DNA of 36,604 bases from Humibacillus sp. (GCA_030452985.1 JAKDLG010000031.1:1-36604), one strand, 5' to 3'; counted from the stretch's first letter, positions 17,292 to 26,297 are shown. Notes: generated by a model not told the origin, from the letters alone. Translations and numbers: made by a program.

Positions 17292-17555
17292 ATGCCCACG
17301 ACTCGCCCCCGGCACTTCGTCACGGAGACCGACGAGTTGGCCGCAGCCCTCGACGAGGCCGCCGTTCGGTGGCCCGGAATGAGCCGTCCACAACTGTTGG
17401 TTCGTCTAGCGCTGGCGGGCCACAGTGCAGCTCGGCAGGAGCGTCAGGAGCAACTGCAACGCCGGCGCGACACCATTCGCCGAAACAGCGGCACCTTGAC
17501 GGGCGACTTCCCACCTGGCTACCTCGAGGAGCTGCGCCAGGACTGGCCCACGTGA
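17292..17555 (+). CDS. vapB: VapB-type ribbon-helix-helix antitoxin
   Basis: An 87-residue antitoxin. The N-terminal region (RPRHFVTETDELAAALDEAAVRWPGMSRPQLLVRLALAGHSA) resembles a ribbon-helix-helix dimer for operator binding; the C-terminal part (about 45-87) is charged and ends in GYLEELRQDWPT, likely the toxin-binding tail. ATG 17292 is leaderless by the -10 position. The stop overlaps the VapC start by 3 nt (GTGA), a usual antitoxin/toxin coupling. Family subgroup is inferred. Confidence 0.85.
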   Translation: MPTTRPRHFVTETDELAAALDEAAVRWPGMSRPQLLVRLALAGHSAARQERQEQLQRRRDTIRRNSGTLTGDFPPGYLEELRQDWPT

Positions 17556-17938
17556 TCGTGCTCGACGCAAGCGTGCTCATCGCCTATCTGGATGCGCGCG
17601 ACCAGCACCATGGTGCCGCCGAACAGCTTCTCCTCCGGTCTGCGGATGACGAGTTCGGCGCCAACGCGCTCACCCTCGCCGAGGTTCTCGTGGGGCCGCT
17701 GAGAGCCGGCCATCTCGATGTGGCCCGCGCAGCTCTCGATGAACTCGAGGTCCGCGAGCTCGCGTTCCCAGTCGATACCGCCGTGCCGTTGGCCCGACTC
17801 AGAGCGATGACCAGCTTGAGGATGCCGGACTGCTGCGTCCTGCTCGCAGCGGAGGGCAATGACGCTCGCGTCGCATCCGTCGACGCGAGACTCGTGCGAG
17901 CCGCCGAGCAGCACGGGCTGCAGGTTCTCCGAGCCTGA
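17552..17938 (+). CDS. vapC: VapC-type PIN ribonuclease toxin
   Basis: A 128-residue PIN-domain endoribonuclease. The four conserved acidic positions are seen at D5 (VLDASVLIAYL), E44 (TLAEVLVGP), D93 (RMPDCCVLLAA) and D111 (VASVDARLV), so the active site looks intact. GTG 17552 overlaps the antitoxin stop. Family members cut tRNA or rRNA; the target here is unknown. Confidence 0.9.
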   Translation: MIVLDASVLIAYLDARDQHHGAAEQLLLRSADDEFGANALTLAEVLVGPLRAGHLDVARAALDELEVRELAFPVDTAVPLARLRAMTSLRMPDCCVLLAAEGNDARVASVDARLVRAAEQHGLQVLRA

Positions 17939-17993
17939 CCCCATCGGACCCTCCGGGCACCTTGGCGGATCGTGGCTCTGTGACACTGTGCCA

Positions 17994-19268
17994 ATGTCGG
18001 CTTCCGGATCACCTGAGCACGAACACGAGACGCAGACCCGCGCTCTGCTCGCCCATCTCGGCACCTCCATGATCGCGACAGGTCAGCCGGTGCACGAGGT
18101 CGAGGAGGACCTCGCCGAGGTCGGGGTCCACTTCGGCTATCCCGACATCCAGATCGCCGCCGGCCCGACCGGGCTGATGCTCTCGCTGACCGACGGTGGC
18201 CCGTCGACCGTGCGTTCGGCGCGTGAGAGCCTCCGGCTCGACCAGTCCGCCAGCGTCCGACTGATCCGACACCAGCTGCTGGTCGGCGAGATCACTCCGG
18301 CGCTTGCCCGTCAGCGGCTGTCGGCCGTGGCCGCGAGCAAGACGCGCTACCCGACGTGGGCGGTGCGCCTCGCGTGGCCGCTGCTGGCGGTCGGTATCGC
18401 CCTGATCCTCCAGCCCGGCTGGGCCAACCTCGCCACCGCAGCGGTCGGGGCCGTCGTGGTGCTGGTCCTCGTGCAGCTGGCCGAGCACACCCAGATGCTG
18501 CGCACGCTCCTGCCGACGGTCGCGGCCTTCGCGGTCTCGCTCGTCGTGTTCGGCGCCGCCAACGTCGGGCTGATCGACGGGCCCTTGCGCACGGTGCTGC
18601 CGCCACTGGCCGTGCTGCTGCCCGGCGCCCTCGTGGTCACCGGCATGTCCGAGCTCGCTGCAGGACACATGCAGGCCGGGTCCGGCCGGCTGATCTACGG
18701 TCTCGTGCAGCTCGGCCTCTTCGCTCTCGGCCTCTTGGCTGCCACCAAGCTGCTGCGGGTGCCACCCACCATGCTGCTCAACGAGCGGGTCGAACAGCTC
18801 GGCTGGTGGGCCGCCCCGGTGGGGTTGCTGCTGATCGGCTTCGGGATCTGTTTCATGGGAGGCCTGCCCTTGCGCATGCAGGGCTGGGTGTTGCTGGTAC
18901 TGACGGCGGCCTTCGGGGCACAGCTCGCCGGACAGCACCTCGGCTCGGTCGGGCTCGGCGGGTTTCTCGGCGCGATCGCAGCCAGTCTGGGGGCCACGTT
19001 GGTCGAGCTCCGTCGGCCCGAGCTGCCGCGGCTCGTGCTCTTCCTGCCGGCGTTCTGGCTGCTGGTGCCCGGCAGTCTCGGGCTCGTCGGTGCGACGCAG
19101 ATTGCGACCGGCCAGGCGTCCGCCTCCCAGGCCACGCTCATCGTGCTCGGAATCGTCAGTTCCATCGCGCTGGGCCTCCTGGTGGGGTCGTCGCTCGGGC
19201 AGTCCCTGCGCCAGCGACTGCACCCGCGACCCATCCCTGACGTAGCCCACACGCCGTGGGTGCGGTGA
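17994..19268 (+). CDS. ThrE-type threonine/serine exporter
   Basis: A 424-residue membrane protein. The N-terminal soluble part (about 1-120: LGTSMIATGQPVHEVEEDLAEVGVHFGYPDIQIAAGPTGLMLSL) matches the DUF1212/ThrE N-terminal domain, and about ten hydrophobic segments from residue 125 on make the permease. In Corynebacterium, ThrE exports threonine and serine. ATG 17994 has GACACT exactly 6 nt upstream (leaderless); the upstream in-frame extension has no support. The tail is basic and cytoplasmic (LRQRLHPRP). It sits between vapBC and the giant helicase, ending convergently with the latter. Confidence 0.88.
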   Translation: MSASGSPEHEHETQTRALLAHLGTSMIATGQPVHEVEEDLAEVGVHFGYPDIQIAAGPTGLMLSLTDGGPSTVRSARESLRLDQSASVRLIRHQLLVGEITPALARQRLSAVAASKTRYPTWAVRLAWPLLAVGIALILQPGWANLATAAVGAVVVLVLVQLAEHTQMLRTLLPTVAAFAVSLVVFGAANVGLIDGPLRTVLPPLAVLLPGALVVTGMSELAAGHMQAGSGRLIYGLVQLGLFALGLLAATKLLRVPPTMLLNERVEQLGWWAAPVGLLLIGFGICFMGGLPLRMQGWVLLVLTAAFGAQLAGQHLGSVGLGGFLGAIAASLGATLVELRRPELPRLVLFLPAFWLLVPGSLGLVGATQIATGQASASQATLIVLGIVSSIALGLLVGSSLGQSLRQRLHPRPIPDVAHTPWVR

Positions 19269-19326
19269 GCAGGCCTGCGCAACAGGCTCAACCGAATCCG
19301 GTTCCGTGACCTGAAACCCGCAGTCC

Positions 19327-22300
19327 TTACGCGGTGGCGCTGTGCACCATCCCGTTCTTCTCGGCCAACAACCCGTGCATCACCCCGAACTCGAAGGCCG
19401 ACTCCATCCGGCCACCAACGCCTTGAGTCACTCGACGAAACCCGAAGAGTGCCAGGGACTCCCGAAGAAGTTCCGGTCGGCTGATCCCTCCCGACTGATC
19501 GCAAACATGGCGCATGGAGTTCGCGATCTCGCGCAGGCTGATCTGTTGCACAGACCGGTGGCCGTCCTTGTCCTGGCGAAATCCCGACCACTGAGTCGGA
19601 TTCATTTCTTCGGGCCAGGCGACATCCGTTTCCGTGTCCTTGATGTAGTCACCGGGCAGCTGGTCCAAGATCGCTTTCATCCTCGTGGCGTTGACGCGGT
19701 TCAGGTCGAAGCTCGACGCGACGAGTCGCGCGAGCCGCTCCGTGTGAATCGGGCCTTCGGCCTCGACCGCGTCGATGAGCGCGGCTCGTACGTTCTTGCG
19801 GGCCGCTCCCGACGACTCGAGCCCGTTGAGAGTCTCGCGGTGCCCGCGAGCCCCGCCAGCCCACGGCACGAAAACACTCCCGGCGCTGGCGTGGCGCTCG
19901 CCGGGCTGCACGTCTGCCTCAGGCTCCGCGAGCCAAGCCCACAGTGACTCGTCCGTGTCGACGGCATCAGCGGGCGTTGGTTCGCCCCATCCCCGCAGCT
20001 CAAGACCCTCATCTGGGTCGCCGTCGACTCCAGGCTCCATCACACGACGTGGGTTTTCGGCCAGTTCCCCCTTCACTGCTTCCGGAGCGGAGGCAGCATC
20101 GAGAGCCTGACGGAGCTCGGCCTCGAAGTCGTCGAGAACCTGCTCCCGGTCGTCGAGCCAGGCGGGCAGCCAGATCCTGGCCACATGGTTCCAGCGCAGC
20201 ATCCGGGAGAGCACGTCCTGAGGGAGACCGTCGCGGTCACCGACTGTGCCCCGCCCTGCCCAGGTGGGTGAGTCGAGCAGCACCGCGGCCACAGGCCGCA
20301 GGGGCGCGTCCGACCTTGCCACCGCCAGGTCGACCCGAAAGTCCGACAGCCCGACGTCAGTCGTGACCACGTAGCCGCGATCACGCAGGGCATCGGCGAT
20401 GTCGTCGCGATGGCGGTCGACGCCACGTGCGAGCGCAGCCCGCTGAGGCAGCGATGACGGCCCGCTCACGGCGAGGTCGAGGTAGGCCCGAAGGTGCTTG
20501 ACGCCGATTGAGGAGGTTTCTTCGGCTCGTAGCTGGTTCGGGTTGAACGAGCTGAACACGATGACCTGCCGGCGAGCCCGGGTCACGGCAACGTTGAGGC
20601 GCCGCTCTCCACCACCACGGTTCAGAGGGCCGAAGTTGAGCGGCAGCATGCCTTTCTCGTTCACACTGAAGCCGGTGGAGAAGAGGATCACATCGCGTTC
20701 GTCGCCTTGCACGTTCTCGAGGTTCTTGATGAACAGGCCCTCCTCGTCGGTCGCCTCCAGCGCCTCGACGAGGCGGTCGTCACCCCTGTCGCGAATCAGC
20801 GCTTCGATGCAGGCCCGCTGCTGCTGGTTGAAGGTGACCACCCCGATCGACGGCGTCGTTCCCGGAGCCCCGGCATCGAAGCGCGACACGATCTCGGCCA
20901 CGACGGCTTCAGCCTCGATCGGGTTCGTGCGAAGCAACTTGCCCTTGCCGGTGCGGTGGAACTGCCCGTCAACCTTCACGAGGCTGACGCCGTGCCCCAG
21001 GATGCCGGCGTCGGCCGCCCCGTGGGCCGGCGCGGGGAACGACGAGAGCCGTCCGTCGTAGTCGTGCAGGTTGCTGAACGAGATGAGCGCCTCGTCCTGG
21101 CTGCGGTAGTGCCATGAGAGCCAGTGGCGAGGAGCACCGGCCTGCACGCACTCGCTCAGGATGCTCTCCTCGTCCTCCACGACGAGCTCGACCGGCTCCA
21201 CGTCGACGTCACCCGAGGGCTCGGCGAAGCTCGTGGGTGGCATCTGCTTGCTGTCGCCCACCACGACGACCGCCTTGGCCCGGCCCATGGCGCCCACGGC
21301 ATCGGCCACCCTGATCTGCGAGGCCTCGTCAAAGACCACGAGGTCGAACTGGTTGGCCGTCGCCGGAAAGAACCGCGCCAACGAGTCGGGGCTCACCAGC
21401 ACGCACGGCGTGAGCTGGGTGACCAGATCGCCGTACTGTTCGATGAGGGCTCGCACGCCGAGACCACGTCGTTGCTTCACCAGCTCGCGTCGCAGGGCCC
21501 CGATGCGGCCGGCTTCACTGGTCGCCGCGAAGGTTCGCTGACCGCTCACGTCGGCCGGTAGGGCAGCCTTGAGCAGTTCCTGCACCTCGTGACTCGAGCG
21601 GGTGAACCGCGTGATGCTGCGCTCATGGCTCTTCCGCTCGAACACGTCGAGACCGGTGGCACTGCGCCGCTCACCCACCGAGGTCTTCGCGAGGCCGCGA
21701 GAGAAGGCCTTTGCGGCATCCTCAGCCGCGCACCGTCCCTCAAGCAGCGCCGCCTTGGCGTCGGCCATACCCATGCGGTCCATCACCGCGAGGGCACTGC
21801 GCAGATCGAGCCAGCGCCGCAGCGACGACAACTGTGGGTCGGCAGCGTTGCGGACGGCTGACGTCTGCTGCCACCGCGTGAGCAGGCCGGCCCCACTCGA
21901 CCAGGCCCACAGGCGATCCGGGGACGAATTGGTCAGGGCGACCACCTGTTTCAGGGCGGTTGACAGGCTCGCGATGGTGGCGACGACCTCTGGGCCCGCT
22001 CCTGAACCTCCCGCGATAAAAGCGCGCAGCGCCGACGCGAAGGGTGCCGGCCCAGCAGCCGGAGTCTCGTCGACGACCCGACCGGCCCATTCGAGCCACT
22101 CGAGCTGGCTTGACACAACACGGGCGCCGTTGTCGCTCAGGGGGTTCCAGCCGGACGGCACGTCGACACCCTGCACTGTTGCCGCGGTGCTGGCCAGATG
22201 CGTGACCGCTCCCCGCAGCTGCACCAGCGCACCGGTCAGCGTGGGCAGCGCCTTGAGGTCGACCACCGCTCCGGCCTTGAGGCCGGGTTGCAGCAGTTCC

Positions 22301-25116
22301 AGCGCAGCTCGCAGCCGCTTCTTCCGGCCGAACCAGCTCGACGCCGCCGCGGCCTGCGCCTGCGCGTGGATGTCGGCCAGTGGCAACGACAACGCCTCGG
22401 GTGTCGCGAGGTCGAGCCCCGGGTGAGCGGCGGCGACGAAGGCGTGGATCTCGTGCCTGGTGGTCGCGCTGTCTGCCCGCCATTCCGGGGTACGGGTGCG
22501 GTCGAGGGTGTCGAGCGACAGCTGAGACGCGCCGAGCATGCTAACCAACACGTCGAGCTCTTCGCTGGTGCTGACCGTCGCCAGCAGCGGGGCCAGGCGA
22601 GTCTCGGTCGCCAACGAGACCAGAGCCTGGTCGACAGCCGTGGCCGAGTGACCCAACGTGGTCACGGCCGCCGTGTCGAGATGGTCGATGTTGACGAAGG
22701 CCCACGGGTGGTGCGGGCCGGGCCGCGCTGGGTCGGCCACCTCCGGCAGGGTCTGAAGGGTCTGCGTGAGCGCCTCCACGTCACGGGCGAACACGTCACT
22801 GAGCAGCGACGCCGGCACCGCCAGCGACGGGGTGTCGTCGGCCATGGTCAGCAGCTGGGTGGTGGCGGAGTAGAGCGAGAGTCCCGCGCCGTTCTCTTCG
22901 TGCAGCCGCTTGGCGTAGCGCGTCAGGCTCCGGCCTGCACTCAGCACCTCTTCCGACCGCGCTTTCAAGCCCTGCTGGTCGACATCGACCCGGTGGTCGA
23001 TGGCGAGCCGGATCTGCTCGCGAACCGCGAGCGGCTTACTCCCCTTGTCGTGCAGGTCGAGAGAGAACGGGCCCATGCCTACGGCATCCAGCCGGCGCTT
23101 CACCACATCGAGGGCGGCCCGCTTCTCGGCGACGAAAAGCACACGACGCCCCTCGGCCATGGCGCGGGTGAGCAGGTTCGTGATGGTCTGAGACTTACCG
23201 GTTCCGGGTGGCCCTTCGAGCACGAAGGTGCGGCCCCCCACGGCATCCCGGATGGCGGTGAGCTGGGAGGCATCGGCCGGGATGGGGCAGGTGGCAGCGA
23301 GCTCGTCGAGCCCGACGCCGGATGCCGTGGGGTCGTACGAGTCGTCGAAAGGCTCGGTCGGGGTGTGCACCAGATGCTTGACGAGTTGGTTGGTGGTGAA
23401 CTCCTGCCAGTTCTCGTCGAGGTCCTTCCACAGCCGGAACTTGGCGAACTGCAGGATCGCGATGTGGGCGCTGGCCTCGACCCGGTACGGCAGTCCTCGT
23501 TCGGCGATGGCGACGCGGGTGGCGTTGAAGGCCGCGTCGAGGTCGACCCCCGACTCGTCTTCGCGCGGGTTGGCCAGCCCGGGAATGGTGAGGCCGTGTA
23601 CCTGACGCAGCTTCTCGAGCAGGCAGTAGTTGGGCGTGCTCTGCCCCGACTCGTCGATCTCGAGGCGGTAGACCGTCTGCCGGGCCCGTGTCACGAGCTT
23701 GACGGGCACGAGGATGAGCGGCGAGCGCAGCAGCTTGCCCTCGTGCTCCCACACCAGCGAGCCGAGCGCGAGGTAGAGGTTGTTGGCCCCGGTCTCCTCC
23801 GCGATGGTTCGGGCGCGATAGGCGAGTCCGCGCATCCGGGTGTCGTACGCGGCTCCGGTCACGTCGGTGAAAGCCCCGTGCTTGGCCCGCAGCAGCTCAG
23901 TGCGGCTCTCGGTCGACAGTTCGCTGCCGGCCCGAACACCGCGTGCGACGAGCAGGTCGTCGAGATGGTCTGACGGCAGCAGGCTGAGCGCCTTCTTGGC
24001 GTGGAGCAGGTCTTCGGCCTCGCCGAGCGACTCACCGGGCAGGGCCAGCCCAATGGATTGGTTCGTACTGAAGTTGATCAGCTTGTTCCACAGCGAGAGG
24101 TCGAGCAGGGCGTTCTTCCACTGTGAGACCCGGGCCGGCACTTCGGCCCGTTGGGCGGGCTCGTCCGAGCGAGACGCGGTGGGGGCCTTCGTCGCGGCCG
24201 GCGGCGGCGAGCTGTGGGTGGCCGGCCGGTACTCGACAACCTGCCAGTTGCCGTCAGCCGTGCGGGCGCGCGCGGGAAGCGGGTATAGCCGGGAGTGGCG
24301 GGCCGCCCAGACGTCGACCACCCCGAGAACCGCGTCGAGGCTCTTCGCGAGGTGCGCTTCGTAGGGTCGACGAGCGGCCTCCTCGAAGGTGACCGGCTGC
24401 TCTCTGGCGGTCAGCGATGTCGTCTCCACGAGGCCGATCTGCCCCAGGTCGATACGATTGACGACGTCGGCAACGTCAGTCTGGGCGATCGCGTCGAGCG
24501 CGGTCTCGACCCGCCAGTAGCCGAGGAACGCGTGACCCTCGACGACCCAGAGCAGCGGCCGGATGCCGGCCTGCTCGAGGCAGGCGGCCGCTACGACCAC
24601 GAGGTCGAGGCAGGTGCCGATCTGCTGACCGATGACCTCGGCGGGAGTGCGCACCTGCTGACCGTTCTCGCCCCAGCTCGCCGGCGGCTGCGCGTAACGG
24701 ATCGAGCGTGACTGCAGTTCCTCGTAGACCGCCTTGACGATGGCGTCGACCCGCTCCGGGCCCGACTGGTAGCCCTGCAGCGATGGGCTGCCTGTTCCGG
24801 CCGCCAACCCCGCGCTCGCCCCGGTCAGCACATCGGCGATCTCGGGGCTGTTGGGCATGACGTGCGCGGCGAGCATCTCTAGTGCGAGACCCAGGGGATC
24901 GGCCACCCACTGCATCCCGGCCAGCACGTCGACGTCTTGGCGGGCCTCCCCCATCACTTCGCCATCGACCTCGACGCTCACAATGAGCTGCCCGGGTCGG
25001 CGGCTCTCGACCTGGAACATCGCGCGCGGGTCGAGCCTCAACCCGAGCTTGTCGAGCGTAAGATTGGCATCCATCGGTAGGTCGGTCGAGAACTCCCGCC
25101 CTGAGCCGTCGCGCAC
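19327..25116 (-). CDS. DUF4011/SF1 helicase/REase/DUF3320 giant protein with chimeric N-terminus
   Basis: A 1929-residue protein. Residues about 140-220 have a transglutaminase-like segment (RTPAEVIGQQIGTCLDL...EGHAFLGYW), about 330-470 DUF4011 (VSQWKNALLDLSLWNKLINF), then an SF1 helicase with Walker A GPPGTGKS (K near 641) and Walker B FDEAS (D near 1263) plus GDSKQMPPTSF and NVAVTRARRQ. About 1560-1680 is a Vsr-like REase (VGLSDFRVDLAVA...VLLDSPTW...DRDGLPQDVL), and the C-terminus is DUF3320-like. Such architectures occur in anti-phage proteins (Hhe type); the role here is inference. The first in-frame start is GTG 25116, but the frame is open to a TAG at 25204-25206 and its 25050-25203 segment encodes DUF4352, not the usual N-terminus; no ribosome-binding site is seen. 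Confidence 0.85.
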   Translation of the reverse strand: MRDGSGREFSTDLPMDANLTLDKLGLRLDPRAMFQVESRRPGQLIVSVEVDGEVMGEARQDVDVLAGMQWVADPLGLALEMLAAHVMPNSPEIADVLTGASAGLAAGTGSPSLQGYQSGPERVDAIVKAVYEELQSRSIRYAQPPASWGENGQQVRTPAEVIGQQIGTCLDLVVVAAACLEQAGIRPLLWVVEGHAFLGYWRVETALDAIAQTDVADVVNRIDLGQIGLVETTSLTAREQPVTFEEAARRPYEAHLAKSLDAVLGVVDVWAARHSRLYPLPARARTADGNWQVVEYRPATHSSPPPAATKAPTASRSDEPAQRAEVPARVSQWKNALLDLSLWNKLINFSTNQSIGLALPGESLGEAEDLLHAKKALSLLPSDHLDDLLVARGVRAGSELSTESRTELLRAKHGAFTDVTGAAYDTRMRGLAYRARTIAEETGANNLYLALGSLVWEHEGKLLRSPLILVPVKLVTRARQTVYRLEIDESGQSTPNYCLLEKLRQVHGLTIPGLANPREDESGVDLDAAFNATRVAIAERGLPYRVEASAHIAILQFAKFRLWKDLDENWQEFTTNQLVKHLVHTPTEPFDDSYDPTASGVGLDELAATCPIPADASQLTAIRDAVGGRTFVLEGPPGTGKSQTITNLLTRAMAEGRRVLFVAEKRAALDVVKRRLDAVGMGPFSLDLHDKGSKPLAVREQIRLAIDHRVDVDQQGLKARSEEVLSAGRSLTRYAKRLHEENGAGLSLYSATTQLLTMADDTPSLAVPASLLSDVFARDVEALTQTLQTLPEVADPARPGPHHPWAFVNIDHLDTAAVTTLGHSATAVDQALVSLATETRLAPLLATVSTSEELDVLVSMLGASQLSLDTLDRTRTPEWRADSATTRHEIHAFVAAAHPGLDLATPEALSLPLADIHAQAQAAAASSWFGRKKRLRAALELLQPGLKAGAVVDLKALPTLTGALVQLRGAVTHLASTAATVQGVDVPSGWNPLSDNGARVVSSQLEWLEWAGRVVDETPAAGPAPFASALRAFIAGGSGAGPEVVATIASLSTALKQVVALTNSSPDRLWAWSSGAGLLTRWQQTSAVRNAADPQLSSLRRWLDLRSALAVMDRMGMADAKAALLEGRCAAEDAAKAFSRGLAKTSVGERRSATGLDVFERKSHERSITRFTRSSHEVQELLKAALPADVSGQRTFAATSEAGRIGALRRELVKQRRGLGVRALIEQYGDLVTQLTPCVLVSPDSLARFFPATANQFDLVVFDEASQIRVADAVGAMGRAKAVVVVGDSKQMPPTSFAEPSGDVDVEPVELVVEDEESILSECVQAGAPRHWLSWHYRSQDEALISFSNLHDYDGRLSSFPAPAHGAADAGILGHGVSLVKVDGQFHRTGKGKLLRTNPIEAEAVVAEIVSRFDAGAPGTTPSIGVVTFNQQQRACIEALIRDRGDDRLVEALEATDEEGLFIKNLENVQGDERDVILFSTGFSVNEKGMLPLNFGPLNRGGGERRLNVAVTRARRQVIVFSSFNPNQLRAEETSSIGVKHLRAYLDLAVSGPSSLPQRAALARGVDRHRDDIADALRDRGYVVTTDVGLSDFRVDLAVARSDAPLRPVAAVLLDSPTWAGRGTVGDRDGLPQDVLSRMLRWNHVARIWLPAWLDDREQVLDDFEAELRQALDAASAPEAVKGELAENPRRVMEPGVDGDPDEGLELRGWGEPTPADAVDTDESLWAWLAEPEADVQPGERHASAGSVFVPWAGGARGHRETLNGLESSGAARKNVRAALIDAVEAEGPIHTERLARLVASSFDLNRVNATRMKAILDQLPGDYIKDTETDVAWPEEMNPTQWSGFRQDKDGHRSVQQISLREIANSMRHVCDQSGGISRPELLRESLALFGFRRVTQGVGGRMESAFEFGVMHGLLAEKNGMVHSATA

Positions 25117-25205
25117 CTTCTGCGACGAGTCGGAGAGCAGTTGAGCCTTCTCGCCAATGTTCTTGACCGTGACGTGCAGGATGACGTACTTGCCCTGCGC
25201 CTTCT

Positions 25206-25421
25206 AGGACCTGGGAGACCAACCCACCCGTCCTGCATGGGCCCTACTGGCACTGGGCACGGACCGTCGCCGGCAAGACCCAGAGCCGCTCCCTCACCGA
25301 AGAACAGGCCCAGCGCTACCAGCCCTAGTTCGACAACGCCCGCCGCCTCCGCGATCTCCTCACCGACCTCGAGGAACGCTCGCTACGGGCATTCCTCGAC
25401 GCCGAAGACCCCGCCCCGTAA
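25206..25421 (+). pseudogene. DUF6788 remnant, N-truncated with internal stop
   Basis: In one plus frame the DNA reads WETNPPVLHGPYWHWARTVAG, then KTQSRSLTEEQAQRYQP, a TAG where relatives have Trp, then FDNARRLRDLLTDLEERSLRAFLDAEDPAP and TAA at 25419-25421. This matches the DUF6788 family (GPYW.W.RKV.GKT..R.L..EQAERY.PW..N.RRL), often linked with mobile DNA (from memory). The N-terminal Cys-rich half is absent: the frame abuts the DUF4352-like segment near 25204. The remainder to 25499 has nothing convincing. Confidence 0.75.
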
Positions 25422-25499
25422 TCACCGAGATATCAACCCGGAGATGTGCGGAACGTCAGTTAAATAGGTCCAGATCACCGATCCCAACCTCACCAGGGG

Positions 25500-25529
25500 A
25501 TGTAGCACCACGTGTGCTACATTCAGATG
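25500..25529 (+). promoter_or_regulatory. Phd/PIN operator/promoter with 9-bp palindrome
   Basis: ATGTAGCAC (25500-25508) pairs with GTGCTACAT (25514-25522) around five bases. TACATT (25518-25523) is a -10 hexamer exactly 6 nt before ATG 25530, so it overlaps the right arm. The half-site TGTAGCAC/GTGCTACA is the same as in the vapBC operator at 17255, with 13 instead of 20 bp between half-site starts. Confidence 0.8.
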
Positions 25530-25805
25530 ATGGACAGCATCGGCATTCGTGAACTGCGACAGAACGCCAGCCATTACGTGGCCGCGGCGGCCCGCGGCGA
25601 GTCGATGATGGTCACCGACCGGGGCCATCCAGTGGCTCAACTCGTTCCGCTGTCACCGCTGGAGAGCCAGATTGCCGAGCAGCTGGCCAGCCTCGGGCTG
25701 ACGGCGCCGACCCGCGGTCGGCGGCACTTTGCCACTGATGAGCGCCTTCAAGCGCAGCCGCTGTCACCTCTGCTCGACGACGATCGTGCCGAGCGGGTCG
25801 GCTGA
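25530..25805 (+). CDS. Phd/YefM-type antitoxin
   Basis: A 91-residue antitoxin. The N-terminal MDSIGIRELRQNASHYVAAAARGESMMVTDRGHPVAQLVPL is the Phd/YefM DNA-binding and dimerisation domain, and the C-terminal part about 45-91 should bind the toxin. I chose ATG 25530 by analogy to the leaderless layout; ATG 25527 directly before it is an equal choice. The toxin starts 3 nt after the stop. Confidence 0.87.
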   Translation: MDSIGIRELRQNASHYVAAAARGESMMVTDRGHPVAQLVPLSPLESQIAEQLASLGLTAPTRGRRHFATDERLQAQPLSPLLDDDRAERVG

Positions 25806-25808
25806 CCG

Positions 25809-26240
25809 GTGCCTTCGCTGTCAGAGACGGCCTCGCCCGTCGCTCCGGCCTTGGTGTACCTCGACACCTCCGCTCTCGTAAAGCTCGTCGTCAACGAACC
25901 GGAGTCAGATGCTCTCGCCCACTGGCTCGACGACACCCCGGACTCGATGCTCGTCACCTCGGTCATCGGTCGGGTCGAACTGGTTCGCGCGTGTCGGCGT
26001 CACAGCGACCAAGCCGCGGTAGCGGCCGTGGCGCTGCTGGCCGAGTTCGCCTTGGTGCCGATGGACGCCACGGTGCTCGAGATCGCGTCGACTGTAGGGC
26101 CCGAGACCCTCCGCACTCTGGATGCCTTACACCTCGCGAGCGCCATCGGGCTGCGCAGCCGCCTTCAGGCTTTCGTCGCCTACGACGTCAGACTCGTCGC
26201 GGCCGCTGACCATGCCCGCCTTCCGGTGGTCGCACCCTAG
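25809..26240 (+). CDS. PIN-domain ribonuclease toxin
   Basis: A 143-residue VapC-family PIN protein. The acidic set is D19 (VYLDTSALVKLV), E57 (IGRVELVRA), D105 (RTLDALHLASA) and D126 (AYDVRLVAAA), so the fold and active site look intact. GTG 25809 lies 3 nt after the antitoxin stop without a clear ribosome-binding site, suggesting coupling. It pairs with the Phd-type antitoxin upstream and ends convergently with the ptsI gene. Confidence 0.88.
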   Translation: MPSLSETASPVAPALVYLDTSALVKLVVNEPESDALAHWLDDTPDSMLVTSVIGRVELVRACRRHSDQAAVAAVALLAEFALVPMDATVLEIASTVGPETLRTLDALHLASAIGLRSRLQAFVAYDVRLVAAADHARLPVVAP

Positions 26241-26282
26241 AGCCGAGTCAACAAATGCACCAGAGATGGGTGACCCTGCGCG

Positions 26283-26297
26283 AGGACACGTGGTCCT
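26283..26297. terminator. Small hairpin between convergent genes
   Basis: AGGAC (26283-26287) pairs with GTCCT (26293-26297) around ACGTG, followed by TTACCTTATG. It lies in the 93-bp gap between the PIN toxin and ptsI, both of which end here. The stem is short, so function is tentative. Confidence 0.35.

Noticed and set aside
20073..23752. Plus and minus alternative frames inside the helicase region
   Set aside because: Arg/Ala/Pro-rich shadow frames of the giant helicase.
25141..25467. Plus-strand 108-codon frame over the DUF6788 remnant
   Set aside because: It is out of frame with the DUF6788-like reading, which alone shows similarity.
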